A stretch of DNA of 64,000 nucleotides from Gemmatimonadota bacterium (GTDB lineage Bacteria; Gemmatimonadota; Gemmatimonadetes; Longimicrobiales; Gaopeijiaceae): contig JAJDYN010000012.1 in assembly GCA_022825135.1 (NCBI GenBank), positions 62,001 through 126,000 of the forward strand, given 5' to 3'. The first letter of the stretch is position 1. Every line of letters begins with the position of its first letter. The translations under genes and the position numbers were made by a program. This document shows, one piece after another, positions 30,310 through 39,677 of the stretch. Under the pieces are notes generated by a model. It saw nothing but the letters and a program-made list of their open reading frames with translations, was not told the origin of the DNA and ran no database searches.

Positions 30310-31776
30310 ATGCGATCTTCCGACGCCAACCCTCCGGCCCTGGCTGCCGCCGAGCCGGGGGACATGCCTCCCGGGGAATTCCTGGTCCACGGGCGGCGCA
30401 TCCTCGAATGGATCTCGGAGTACCTCGGCTCGGCCGGACGTTATCCGGTTCTGTCCCGCGTGCGCCCGGGCGAGGTGCGCGCCTCGCTGGCGCCTTCGCC
30501 TCCTCTGGAAGGCGAGCCCCTGGAGGACATCCTGCGCGACTTCGAGGAGCGGGTGGTTCCGGGCCTCACGCACTGGAATCACCCCGGCTTCCTGGCGTAC
30601 TTCGCGAACACGGCTTCCTCCCCGGCCATTCTCGGCGAATTGCTGGCCGCGGCGGTCAACGCGAACGCGATGATCTGGAGGACATCTCCCGCTGCAACCG
30701 AGGTGGAAGGCCTGACGGCTGACTGGCTCCGGCAGCTCCTCGGCCTGCCGGAGGGCTTCGCCGGATTCATCAACGACACGGCGTCGCACAACTCGCTGTA
30801 CGCCCTCGCCGCCGCGCGTGCGCGGGCGTTTCCGGAGGCGGGAGAGCAGGGGCTTCACTCTCTGCCCGCGGGGCGGATCTACGCCTCGGAGCACGTCCAC
30901 TCCTCCATCGACAAGGCCGTCGTCACGCTCGGGCTGGGCCGCCGGGGCGTGCGCCACCTCCCGGCCGACGACGGCTATCGCATGAAGCCGGAAGCCCTGC
31001 GCGCCGCGATCGAGGAAGACCTGGCCGCCGGGGTGCGTCCGGTGGCGGTGGTGGCCGTTGCCGGGACGACTTCGACGGCGAGCATCGATCCCCTGCCGGA
31101 CATCGCCCGCATCTGCGAGGAGCACGGGATCTGGATGCACGTCGACGCCGCGTACGCGGGCGTGGCGGCGATCGTCGAGGAGCTCCGCCCGCTGCTGGCC
31201 GGGTGGGAGCGCGCCGACTCCATCGTGCTCAATGCCCACAAGTGGCTGTTCACGCCCATGGACTGCGCGCTCCTCTATTGCCGGCGCCCCGAGGCTCTCG
31301 CCGACGCGTTCTCCCTGGTCCCGCCCTACCTGCGCACTCCCGAAGCGGACGAGGCGCGTGACCTGATGAACTACGGCGTGGCGCTCGGCCGCAGCTTTCG
31401 CGCGCTCAAGCTCTGGTTCGTGCTGCGCTACTTCGGCGGCCGCGGGCTTGCGGACCGGCTTCGCGAACATTGTCGCCTCGCGCGCCGGTTCGCCGGGTGG
31501 GTGCAGGCTTCGGACCGTTGGCAACTCATGAGTTCGACGCTGCTGGGCCTGGTCGTCTTTCGATACCGCGATCCGGAGATGGGACCCGACCGGACCAACC
31601 GGGCCAACGAGCGCATCCTCGACGCGGTCAACGCCTCCGGAGAGGTCTTCCTGTCGCACACGGTCCTCGAGGGGCGCTACGTTCTCCGCCTTTCCGTCGG
31701 CAACCTGCGCACCCGGCGCGAGCATGTGGAACTGGCGTGGCGCAGGCTCGAACTGGAGGCGGCGCGGTTGCGCTAG
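30310..31776 (+). CDS. PLP-dependent (aromatic-L-amino-acid type) decarboxylase
   Basis: 488 aa; group II decarboxylase motifs HWNHPGFLAYFANT, HVDAAYAGVAAI, NAHKWLFTPMDCALLY (PLP Lys). Confidence 0.93.
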   Translation: MRSSDANPPALAAAEPGDMPPGEFLVHGRRILEWISEYLGSAGRYPVLSRVRPGEVRASLAPSPPLEGEPLEDILRDFEERVVPGLTHWNHPGFLAYFANTASSPAILGELLAAAVNANAMIWRTSPAATEVEGLTADWLRQLLGLPEGFAGFINDTASHNSLYALAAARARAFPEAGEQGLHSLPAGRIYASEHVHSSIDKAVVTLGLGRRGVRHLPADDGYRMKPEALRAAIEEDLAAGVRPVAVVAVAGTTSTASIDPLPDIARICEEHGIWMHVDAAYAGVAAIVEELRPLLAGWERADSIVLNAHKWLFTPMDCALLYCRRPEALADAFSLVPPYLRTPEADEARDLMNYGVALGRSFRALKLWFVLRYFGGRGLADRLREHCRLARRFAGWVQASDRWQLMSSTLLGLVVFRYRDPEMGPDRTNRANERILDAVNASGEVFLSHTVLEGRYVLRLSVGNLRTRREHVELAWRRLELEAARLR

Positions 31777-31819
31777 ACCATGGACTGGACACCGTCCCGC
31801 TGCGCCGTCCGCGCGCCCG

Positions 31820-31848
31820 TTGCGGCCATGTCGCGGGCTCGTTATCTA
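31820..31848 (+). promoter_or_regulatory. Candidate sigma70-type promoter for pnt operon
   Basis: TTGCGG (31820-31825), 17-bp spacer, TATCTA (31843-31848). Confidence 0.45.
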
Positions 31849-31936
31849 ATGGGGGGTTTTTCCCCGGGGGATGCCGTCGGGACGGGTCTCAGGACCCGCA
31901 AGAGGGGCACATTCTGACATTCCAGCGGAGAGGCGG

Positions 31937-33085
31937 ATGAGGGTTTGCGTACTGCGGGAGAGCCGCGCGGGAGAGCGCCGGGTGGCGCTGGTTCCCGCTG
32001 AAGTCGCCGCGTTGGCGAAGGTGGGCATCGAGGTCGCGGTGGAGTCCGGTGCGGGGGAAGAGGCTTCCTTCCTCGACGATGCCTTCCGCGAGGCGGGCGC
32101 ATCGGTGTGCGAGAGCGCCGCCCGGGCGCTGGAAGGCAGCGACGTGGTCGTGAAGATCAACCCGCCTTCCACCGGCGCCAACGGCAGCGCGGATGAAATC
32201 GCCGCCCTCCCCGAAGGCATCGTGCTCATCTCGTTCGTCTCGCCGGTAGCGAACCTGGAGCTCGTACGCCGGCTGGCGGAAGCCCGCGTGACGACGCTGG
32301 CCATGGACCAGGTGCCCCGCATCACCCGGGCGCAGAAGATGGATGCCCTCTCCTCGCAGGCCACGGTAGCCGGGTATCGCGCTTCGCTGCTCGCGGCGAC
32401 GCACCTGGGCAAGTTCCTGCCGATGTTCATGACCGCCGCGGGAACCATACCCCCCGGCAAGGTCCTGATTCTCGGCGCCGGCGTGGCCGGACTTCAGGCA
32501 ATCGCTACCGCTCGCCGTCTGGGTGCCGTGGTCGAAGCCTTCGACATCCGCCCCGCGGTCAAGGAGCAGGTCGAGAGCCTGGGCGCCAGATTCCTGGAGG
32601 CGGAGCTGGACGAGTCCGCCGAGGACGAGGGCGGCTACGCACGCGCGCTGTCGGAAGAAAAGCACCAGCAGGAGCTCGAGCTGATCGGCGGCCGGCTGCC
32701 GGACATGGACGCGGTCATCACCACCGCCAACATCCCCGGTGCGCGGGCACCGGTGCTCATCACCTCGGCCATGGTTGCGACCATGCGTCCCGGATCGGTC
32801 ATCATCGATCTCGCGGGCGAATCCGGCGGAAACTGCGAGTTGAGCGAGCACGGAAGGGTGGTGGTCCACGACGGGGTAATCATCGTCGCCCCGGACAACC
32901 TTCCCAGCGAGCTCCCCACGCACGCCAGCCAGATGTACGCGCGCAACGTGACCTCCTTTCTCCAGGACATCGTCGAGGACGGGGAACTCAAGCTCGACTT
33001 CGAGGACGAAGTGGTCTCCGGCTCGTGCGTGACGCACGACGGCGAGGTCGTGCACGCCCGCACTCTGGAGCGCATGTCGAGTTGA
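31937..33085 (+). CDS. pntAA: NAD(P) transhydrogenase subunit alpha part 1
   Basis: RVCVLRESRAGERRVALVPAEVAALAKVG; VLILGAGVAGLQAIATARRLGAVVEAFDIRPAVKEQVESLGA. Confidence 0.95.
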   Translation: MRVCVLRESRAGERRVALVPAEVAALAKVGIEVAVESGAGEEASFLDDAFREAGASVCESAARALEGSDVVVKINPPSTGANGSADEIAALPEGIVLISFVSPVANLELVRRLAEARVTTLAMDQVPRITRAQKMDALSSQATVAGYRASLLAATHLGKFLPMFMTAAGTIPPGKVLILGAGVAGLQAIATARRLGAVVEAFDIRPAVKEQVESLGARFLEAELDESAEDEGGYARALSEEKHQQELELIGGRLPDMDAVITTANIPGARAPVLITSAMVATMRPGSVIIDLAGESGGNCELSEHGRVVVHDGVIIVAPDNLPSELPTHASQMYARNVTSFLQDIVEDGELKLDFEDEVVSGSCVTHDGEVVHARTLERMSS

Positions 33086-33107
33086 CCCCCAACCCAGCGG
33101 AGAACCC

Positions 33108-33395
33108 ATGGGTGAGTTGATGATCGGTCTTTACGTGTTCGTTCTGGCCGTCATGGTCGGATTCGAAGTCATCACCAAGGTGCCCCCGACGCTGCACACG
33201 CCGCTGATGTCGGGAGCCAACGCGATCTCCGGCATCGCCGTCATCGGCGCCCTGGTGGTGGCCGCCCAGGCGGGCGAAACCACCGGGCAGGTGCTCGGCG
33301 TGTTGGCGATCGTCATGGCGATGGTCAACGTGGTGGGCGGCTTCATGGTCACCGACCGCATGCTCGAGATGTTCAAGCCCGGTCAGAAGAAGTAG
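33108..33395 (+). CDS. pntAB: NAD(P) transhydrogenase subunit alpha part 2 (membrane)
   Basis: 95 aa membrane protein; TPLMSGANAISGIAVIGAL, MVNVVGGFMVTDRMLEMF. Confidence 0.95.
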   Translation: MGELMIGLYVFVLAVMVGFEVITKVPPTLHTPLMSGANAISGIAVIGALVVAAQAGETTGQVLGVLAIVMAMVNVVGGFMVTDRMLEMFKPGQKK

Positions 33396-33480
33396 CGTCG
33401 GGCCCTGACCGCCCGGGCGGGTGCTGCGCGCCCGCCATCCAGCAAGCTCCCATGCATACCCGGATTTCCGAGGAGTCACG

Positions 33481-34866
33481 GTGAACCCCGATACCCTGCT
33501 GCAACTCGTCTATCTTCTTTCCGCGACCCTCTTCGTGTTCGGGCTCAAGCGGCTGGGCTCGCCCGCCACCGCCCGGCAGGGCAATCGCATGGCCGCACTC
33601 GCCATGCTCATCGCCATCGTCGCGACCCTCGTCGAGCAGGAGATCCTGAACTGGCAGCTCATCGCCCTCGGGATCATCCTGGGATCGCTCGCCGGTGCGA
33701 TTGCGGCGCGCACGGTCAGGATGACCGACATGCCGCAGATGGTCGGGATCTTCAACGGGTTGGGGGGCGGGGCCTCCGGGGTCGTGGCCGCAGCCGAGTT
33801 CTTCCGGCTGGGCGGCGGAGACCTCGGCGTAGAGGCCGGGATCACCATTCTCCTGTCGACCCTGATCGGAGCGGTGACGCTCTCGGGCAGCTTCATCGCC
33901 TTCGGCAAGCTGCAGCGCTTCATCTCCGGGGCGCCGCTCACGTTCCCCTTCTCCAGAACCCTGAACGCCGTACTCTTTGTCGCGATTCTGGTCATCGCCG
34001 CCATGCAGGTGACGGGTGGGGCGACGGTGACGACGTATCTGGTGCTGACCGGGCTCGCCCTCGTGCTGGGGATCCTGCTGGTCACGCCCATCGGCGGCGC
34101 CGACATGCCGGTTGTGATCTCGCTCCTGAACTCGTACTCGGGACTGGCCGCGTCGGCGGCCGGATTCGTGCTCGGCAACATGATCCTGATCATCTCGGGG
34201 GCGCTGGTGGGCGCCGCCGGGCTGATCCTCACCAACCTCATGTGCAAGGCGATGAACCGGTCGCTGGCCAACGTCGCCTTCGGCGCCTTCGGCGCGGCCG
34301 ATTCCACCGGGGGCAGGATCACTCCCGGAGAAGGGAAGAGCGTGCGGGACGTGGACGCGGAACAGGCGGCCATGGTGCTGGCGTACGCCCAGTCGGTGAT
34401 CGTGGTCCCCGGGTACGGCCTCGCGGTCGCCCAGGCGCAGCACGACATCCGCAAGCTCTCGGACCTGCTTCAGGAACGCGGCGTCAGCGTAAAGTTTGCG
34501 ATTCACCCGGTGGCGGGGCGCATGCCCGGGCACATGAACGTGCTGCTCGCGGAAGCCGACGTGCCCTACACCCAGCTCTTCGACCTGGACGAGATCAACG
34601 ACGAATTCAGCACCACCGACGTGGCCCTGATCGTGGGAGCCAACGACGTGGTCAACCCTGACGCGCGCGATCCCTCCTCGGTGATCGCCGGCATGCCCAT
34701 CCTCGATGTCGATCGGGCGCGCAACGTCATCGTGATGAAGAGGAGCCTGAGCCCGGGCTTCGCCGGGATCGACAACCCGCTCTTCTATCTCGACCGGACG
34801 ATGATGTTCTTCGGAGACGCCAAGGGCTCGATGGTGGACCTGGTGCGCGAGACCAAGGAGGTCTGA
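33481..34866 (+). CDS. pntB: NAD(P) transhydrogenase subunit beta
   Basis: GTG start; ALVLGILLVTPIGGADMPVVISLLNSYSGLAASAAGFVL; GYGLAVAQAQHDIRKLSDLL; VNPDARDPSSVIAGMPILDVDRARNVIVMKRSL. Confidence 0.96.
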   Translation: MNPDTLLQLVYLLSATLFVFGLKRLGSPATARQGNRMAALAMLIAIVATLVEQEILNWQLIALGIILGSLAGAIAARTVRMTDMPQMVGIFNGLGGGASGVVAAAEFFRLGGGDLGVEAGITILLSTLIGAVTLSGSFIAFGKLQRFISGAPLTFPFSRTLNAVLFVAILVIAAMQVTGGATVTTYLVLTGLALVLGILLVTPIGGADMPVVISLLNSYSGLAASAAGFVLGNMILIISGALVGAAGLILTNLMCKAMNRSLANVAFGAFGAADSTGGRITPGEGKSVRDVDAEQAAMVLAYAQSVIVVPGYGLAVAQAQHDIRKLSDLLQERGVSVKFAIHPVAGRMPGHMNVLLAEADVPYTQLFDLDEINDEFSTTDVALIVGANDVVNPDARDPSSVIAGMPILDVDRARNVIVMKRSLSPGFAGIDNPLFYLDRTMMFFGDAKGSMVDLVRETKEV

Positions 34867-34976
34867 CGCACGCGGGCCGCCGCTCGTCCGGCACGACTTC
34901 TGCAGAGAGGATTTCAGAATCCCTCCCGGAACGATCCTCGGCGGGGCATGGGTCCCTGGTACGCGGAGGTGTGAAG

Positions 34977-35708
34977 ATGCGCGGCATGCGTTTCGTTCTG
35001 TTGCAGCTGGCGGCGATCGCGGCTCTGGCCGGGCACGTGCGGGCGCAAGTGTTCGAAGAGCCCGTCCCGCAATGGTTCCTGGGCCTCGGCGGAATCATCA
35101 GCGAGCCGCAGGGAGAGTTCGCCGAGGCCGTGGGAACGGCGCCGGGCCTGGCCGTCAACGTCCGCTACAGCCCTTCCGGGGGGGCGGGATTCGGCCTGCG
35201 CGCCGATTTCGGCTTCATCCGCTACGGGTCCAATACCCAGCCCGCCTGCTTCAGCGTGACCGTGGGGTGTCGGATCCAGCTGGACGTGGTGACGGCGAAC
35301 GACATCCTGTTGTTCAGTGTCGGCCCCGAGTGGATACTGCCCGGCGGGCCGGCGAGGCCCTACGTGACGGGCAATGTCGGGCTCGCCCACTTTTACACGC
35401 ACTCGTACCTGAAGGGCGTGGATGAACACGACGAGGACGGCTTCGGCGAGACAACCAATTTCAAGGATACCTCGCTGGCCTGGCGCGCGGGCGGGGGAAT
35501 CCTCCTGAGGCTGGTCCGCGGAGAGGTCTTCCTGGATCTGGACCTGGGAGCATTCTACCATCGCAACGGGGTGGCCGAGTACCTGACCGAGGTCGATATC
35601 GAGGATCTTCCCGGGGGCGGCATCGACATCTTCCCGCGCCTCGGCGAGACCGACTTCCTCTCGTTCCGCCTCGGCGTCTCCTTCGGCCTGAGCAACCCGG
35701 GTCCCTAG
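34977..35708 (+). CDS. Outer-membrane beta-barrel-like secreted protein
   Basis: Signal peptide (LLQLAAIAALAGHVRAQ) then alternating beta-strand pattern ending in an aromatic/Pro tail. Confidence 0.7.
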   Translation: MRGMRFVLLQLAAIAALAGHVRAQVFEEPVPQWFLGLGGIISEPQGEFAEAVGTAPGLAVNVRYSPSGGAGFGLRADFGFIRYGSNTQPACFSVTVGCRIQLDVVTANDILLFSVGPEWILPGGPARPYVTGNVGLAHFYTHSYLKGVDEHDEDGFGETTNFKDTSLAWRAGGGILLRLVRGEVFLDLDLGAFYHRNGVAEYLTEVDIEDLPGGGIDIFPRLGETDFLSFRLGVSFGLSNPGP

Positions 35709-35714
35709 CCGCAG

Positions 35715-35812
35715 AAGGCCGGATCATCGGCCTTTGACCCGGTGTTCCCATCGCGCCATGGGAACGCCCCCGCAACGTCGCCACCTTTCTCCGGCACGGG
35801 GATGGTCCCCGT
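35715..35812. other. Three tandem perfect hairpins in an intergenic region
   Basis: AAGGCCG/CGGCCTT (35715-35734), GTTCCCAT/ATGGGAAC (35744-35765), ACGGGGA/TCCCCGT (35796-35812). Confidence 0.75.
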
Positions 35813-35836
35813 CTTCCGGCACGACGTGAAGCATGG

Positions 35837-37462
35837 TTGCGGGGGGCGATGTTCACTCAGGTCCGTTCGGCCGCCCTGAGCGGAGTCGACAGCTTTCCGG
35901 TCAGCGTCGAGGCGAGTCTCACGTCCGGCCTCCCGTCGTTCTCGATCGTCGGTCTCCCGGCCGGGGCGGTGCGCGAAGGCCGCGAACGGGTGGCCGCGGC
36001 GCTCGCCAGTGTGGGATTCCCCATTCCGCATCGTCGGCTGACGATCAACCTGGCACCGGCCGACGTCCCCAAGACCGGCAGCGCGTTCGATCTTCCCATT
36101 GCGATCGCCGTTCTGGTGGTGGCCGGCCACCTGCGGGCGGAGGAGGCCGACGGCCTTGTGTTCGTGGGCGAGCTGGGGCTGGACGGCGAACTGCGCCCGG
36201 TTCGGGGAGCGCTCTCCATCGCCAACGGCTGCCGCGGGATGCAGGGTCTGATACTGCCTTCCGCGAACGCGCGCGAGGCGGCGGTGGCGGGGGCGGTGGA
36301 GGTGATCGGGGCATCGTGTCTGCCGGAGGTAATTCGGCATCTGACCGGCAGCGACCTCATCGCTCCGGCCTCCGTGGACGGCCTCGCGCTACTGGGCGAT
36401 GACGCCGGGGACGCGCCGGACCTGGCCGATGTCCGGGGTCAGGCCCATGCCAAGCGCGCACTTCTGGTGGCGGCCGCGGGAGGGCACAATGTGCTGCTGA
36501 CCGGCCCGCCCGGAGCGGGTAAGACGATGCTCGCGCGGCGGCTCCCGGGAATCCTTCCGCCTCTCGGGCTGCGGGAGGCGGTGGAGGCGACGAAAGTGCA
36601 CTCCGTGGCCGGACGCCTGCCCTCGGGAGAGGCGCTTGTGACGCGCCGCCCGTTCCGCGCCCCCCACCACACCATCAGCGACGCGGGGCTGGTCGGCGGT
36701 GGCCGCATTCCCCGCCCCGGCGAAGTCAGCCTGGCCCACGAGGGGGTGCTCTTTCTCGACGAGCTTCCGGAGTTCCGCCGGCACGTGCTCGAAGCTCTGC
36801 GACAGCCACTGGAGGACGAGGTCGTTACGATCTCACGTGCCAGTCAGGCGGTGACCTATCCTTGCCGCTTCGCCCTGATCGCCGCGATGAACCCCTGTCC
36901 GTGCGGGTTTCACGGTGATGGATCGGGACGCTGCTCGTGTACCGAGGCCGCAATCCGCCGCTATCGAAACCGGGTCTCCGGCCCGTTGCTGGATCGGGTC
37001 GACCTCCATGTGCACATCCCGGCCGTGCCGGTCGGGGAGCTCCAGGGGCGCAATACGGGGACGGCGAGCCTGGCGGCGCGCGCTCGGGTCGCGCGCGCAC
37101 GAGGCCGGCAGCAGCAGCGCGCGAGCCGGAAGGGGACCATCCTCTGCAACAGCCGGCTCGCACCGGAGGAGATGCGACGCTGGTGCGTCCCGGGGTCGGA
37201 GGGCCGCCGGCTGCTGCGGAGGGCGGTGCGTGCTCTGGGCCTCTCCGCGCGCGGCTATCACCGCATTCTGCGCGTGGCCCGGACCATCGCCGACCTGTGC
37301 GAGAGCGAGCGCGTACATGCTTCACACGTCGCGGAGGCCATCCAGTACCGGCGCCCCGTGCATGAGCCCGGGTCGGCGAGTGCGGTCGATGCGGAGAGCT
37401 GGCGGGGACGGTCGGGAGTCCGCGGACGGCCGCCTATTTCCCCTTCACCCGCGGAAGGATGA
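35837..37462 (+). CDS. comM: YifB/ComM family Mg chelatase-like AAA ATPase
   Basis: GLPSFSIVGLPAGAVREGRERV, LTGPPGAGKTMLARRLPGILPPL, FRAPHHTISDAGLVGGG, MNPCPCGFHGD. Confidence 0.95.
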   Translation: MRGAMFTQVRSAALSGVDSFPVSVEASLTSGLPSFSIVGLPAGAVREGRERVAAALASVGFPIPHRRLTINLAPADVPKTGSAFDLPIAIAVLVVAGHLRAEEADGLVFVGELGLDGELRPVRGALSIANGCRGMQGLILPSANAREAAVAGAVEVIGASCLPEVIRHLTGSDLIAPASVDGLALLGDDAGDAPDLADVRGQAHAKRALLVAAAGGHNVLLTGPPGAGKTMLARRLPGILPPLGLREAVEATKVHSVAGRLPSGEALVTRRPFRAPHHTISDAGLVGGGRIPRPGEVSLAHEGVLFLDELPEFRRHVLEALRQPLEDEVVTISRASQAVTYPCRFALIAAMNPCPCGFHGDGSGRCSCTEAAIRRYRNRVSGPLLDRVDLHVHIPAVPVGELQGRNTGTASLAARARVARARGRQQQRASRKGTILCNSRLAPEEMRRWCVPGSEGRRLLRRAVRALGLSARGYHRILRVARTIADLCESERVHASHVAEAIQYRRPVHEPGSASAVDAESWRGRSGVRGRPPISPSPAEG

Positions 37463-39677
37463 TGGTGAACTCCGTGAACTCGCCCTCTTCGGTGTCCACG
37501 GCGAGCTGCCCTTCGTGTTCGCGTACGATCTCGTGCGAAATCGACAGCCCCAGGCCAGTGCCCTGCGTGCCCGACTTGGTGGTGAAGAAGGGGTCGAAGA
37601 TCTTGCGCACGACGCTTTCGGGCATGCCGGTGCCGTTGTCCCGCACCTTGATGCACACGGTGTCGCCCCGCCCCTCGGTGGAGACGAGCAGGGTGGGGGA
37701 GTACCCGCGGCCTTCCGCCTTGCCGCGCATCTGGGTGGCCTGGCAGGCGTTGGTGACGATGTTCAGGATGACCCGGCTGAGGTCGCGGGCGATGCCGTCG
37801 ACGCGGCCCGCATCGGGGTCCAGTTCCCGGTTGATGGTCACGTTGAAGGTGGCGTCGGTTCCGCGCATGCCGTGGTAGGCGAGCTTGGTGTATTCCTCCA
37901 CCAGCAGGTTGATGTCGATGGACTCGATCTGGCCGGCCTCGTCACGTGAGTGGGCCAGCATGCCGTCGACGATCCGGTTCGCCCGGTCGCCGTGCTCCTT
38001 GACCTTGGAGATGTTGAGCTGGAGGTCGCCCAGGATTTCGTCCACGATTTCGGTCAACTCTTCATCGCCGGCGGCGGCGAGCGGTCCCGCGCCATCACCA
38101 TTGCCGCTCTCTCCTTCCATGCCGAGTTCCTCGCGCAACTCGTCGATCAACTCGACGGAGAGCGCCGCGAAGTTGTTGACGAAGTTGAGGGGGTTGCGGA
38201 TTTCATGCGCCACGCCCGCCGTCAGCGCGCCGAGCGACGCCAGCTTCTCCTGGGTGATGACCTGTTCCTGCGTCCGCCGCAGCTCGTCCAGCGTGCTCTC
38301 AAGCTCCGCGTTCTTGTCCTGGACCTCGGTGGCGAGCGCCTCCACCAGGTTCAGACGCTGAACCTCGATGGCGTGCTGCCGGAACACCTCGAGGGCGCCC
38401 GCCATGTCGGTAACCTCGTCGTTGCCGGCAATCTCCAGCTTCGCTTCCAGTTCGCCCCTGGACATGCGGCGCATCACGTCGGAGAGGTGGCGCAGGCGGA
38501 CCAGAAGGCGTTCGCCGAAGAACTTCCAGCCTCCGAAGACGGCCGCCAGCACTGCCAGGACGTTGACCGCAAGGATCGTCCACCAGCCGACCTGCAAGAG
38601 AGTGGCCGACCGGTCCGCCGCCTCCTGGGTCGAGATCTCCGCGTTCTCCACCAGCGGCTGAACGAGCGCGGCCAGGTCGTTGGTGGTCGCTTCGTTCAGG
38701 GCCAGATACTCCTCGGACTCGGCCAGCTCGGCCAGCTCGAGAGTGCGGATGGTGTAGATGCCGTTGGCGGCCGAGTAGAGGTCGCCCAGGGCCAGGAAGG
38801 ACGGGTTGAACAGGGCGGCGGTCGCGGGGCGCAGGTCGCCCAGCGCGGCCTCCAGGTCGCCCATCGCCGCCGTTACCCTCTCGCGGTTCGTCTGAAGCAG
38901 GCCCGGATCGTCCTGCGTGAGCGCACGCTGGATGAGCACGGAAACCTCGTTCTGCGTCGCCTGGTAGTTGAGCAACCCTCTGTACTGATCCAGCTCGTCG
39001 GGCGTGTTTCTGGCGGAAATCGGCGCCGGCTGGTCAGTGAGTTCCCGCAAGCCCGTTTCCATGAAGAACTCCTGGTCGTCGATCTCCGTGACGAGCAGGA
39101 GTTCGGTTCCCAGCGTGATCTCCAGCACCTCGCGTTCCAACTCGCTTACCTGAGCGCGATAGGTCATCCGTCGAGCCGCCGATTCCCGGATGAGGTCGAT
39201 GCTCTCCACCAGGCCGGAGACGAGCCGGACCACCGAATCCTGAAGTGCTCCCTCGAGTCCGGCGCCCGTCATCTGCCCGATGCGGGTAAGCAGGAATTCC
39301 TCTTCCCGTGCCACATCGAGGTCAACCAGTTCCAGGTCTTCCGGCGTATCGGCCGCGATCAGCCTGGGAGAGGCACGCACGAGCTCCGAGCTGCTTTGCG
39401 CGACGTCGAAGGCTGCGATCATCCCCGGCATATAGGTGCCGGTGACGTTGCGCTGGCTCGCATTGACGATCGTCATGAGCCCCAGCGCCAACACGCTCGC
39501 CACCAGAGTCAGGGACACGCCCCCACCCAGTCCCACCCAGATCTGGCTCGCTATCCCGAAGCGGTTTCCCGTGGCTTCGCGGACCTTGGCGCCCCATCCG
39601 GACGGCAGCTTTTCCAGAACCCACTCGAAGGTGGAATGGATCTTCGAGTCCAGACCCTCCTGAACCGGAGGAGTCAT
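37434..39677 (-). CDS. Sensor histidine kinase with long periplasmic helical domain, HAMP, HisKA, HATPase
   Basis: LASLGALTAGVAHEIRNPLNFVNNFAALS; VTNACQAT; DNGTGMPESVVRKIFDPFFTTKSGTQGTGLGLSISHEIV. Confidence 0.93.
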   Translation of the reverse strand: MTPPVQEGLDSKIHSTFEWVLEKLPSGWGAKVREATGNRFGIASQIWVGLGGGVSLTLVASVLALGLMTIVNASQRNVTGTYMPGMIAAFDVAQSSSELVRASPRLIAADTPEDLELVDLDVAREEEFLLTRIGQMTGAGLEGALQDSVVRLVSGLVESIDLIRESAARRMTYRAQVSELEREVLEITLGTELLLVTEIDDQEFFMETGLRELTDQPAPISARNTPDELDQYRGLLNYQATQNEVSVLIQRALTQDDPGLLQTNRERVTAAMGDLEAALGDLRPATAALFNPSFLALGDLYSAANGIYTIRTLELAELAESEEYLALNEATTNDLAALVQPLVENAEISTQEAADRSATLLQVGWWTILAVNVLAVLAAVFGGWKFFGERLLVRLRHLSDVMRRMSRGELEAKLEIAGNDEVTDMAGALEVFRQHAIEVQRLNLVEALATEVQDKNAELESTLDELRRTQEQVITQEKLASLGALTAGVAHEIRNPLNFVNNFAALSVELIDELREELGMEGESGNGDGAGPLAAAGDEELTEIVDEILGDLQLNISKVKEHGDRANRIVDGMLAHSRDEAGQIESIDINLLVEEYTKLAYHGMRGTDATFNVTINRELDPDAGRVDGIARDLSRVILNIVTNACQATQMRGKAEGRGYSPTLLVSTEGRGDTVCIKVRDNGTGMPESVVRKIFDPFFTTKSGTQGTGLGLSISHEIVREHEGQLAVDTEEGEFTEFTIILPRVKGK

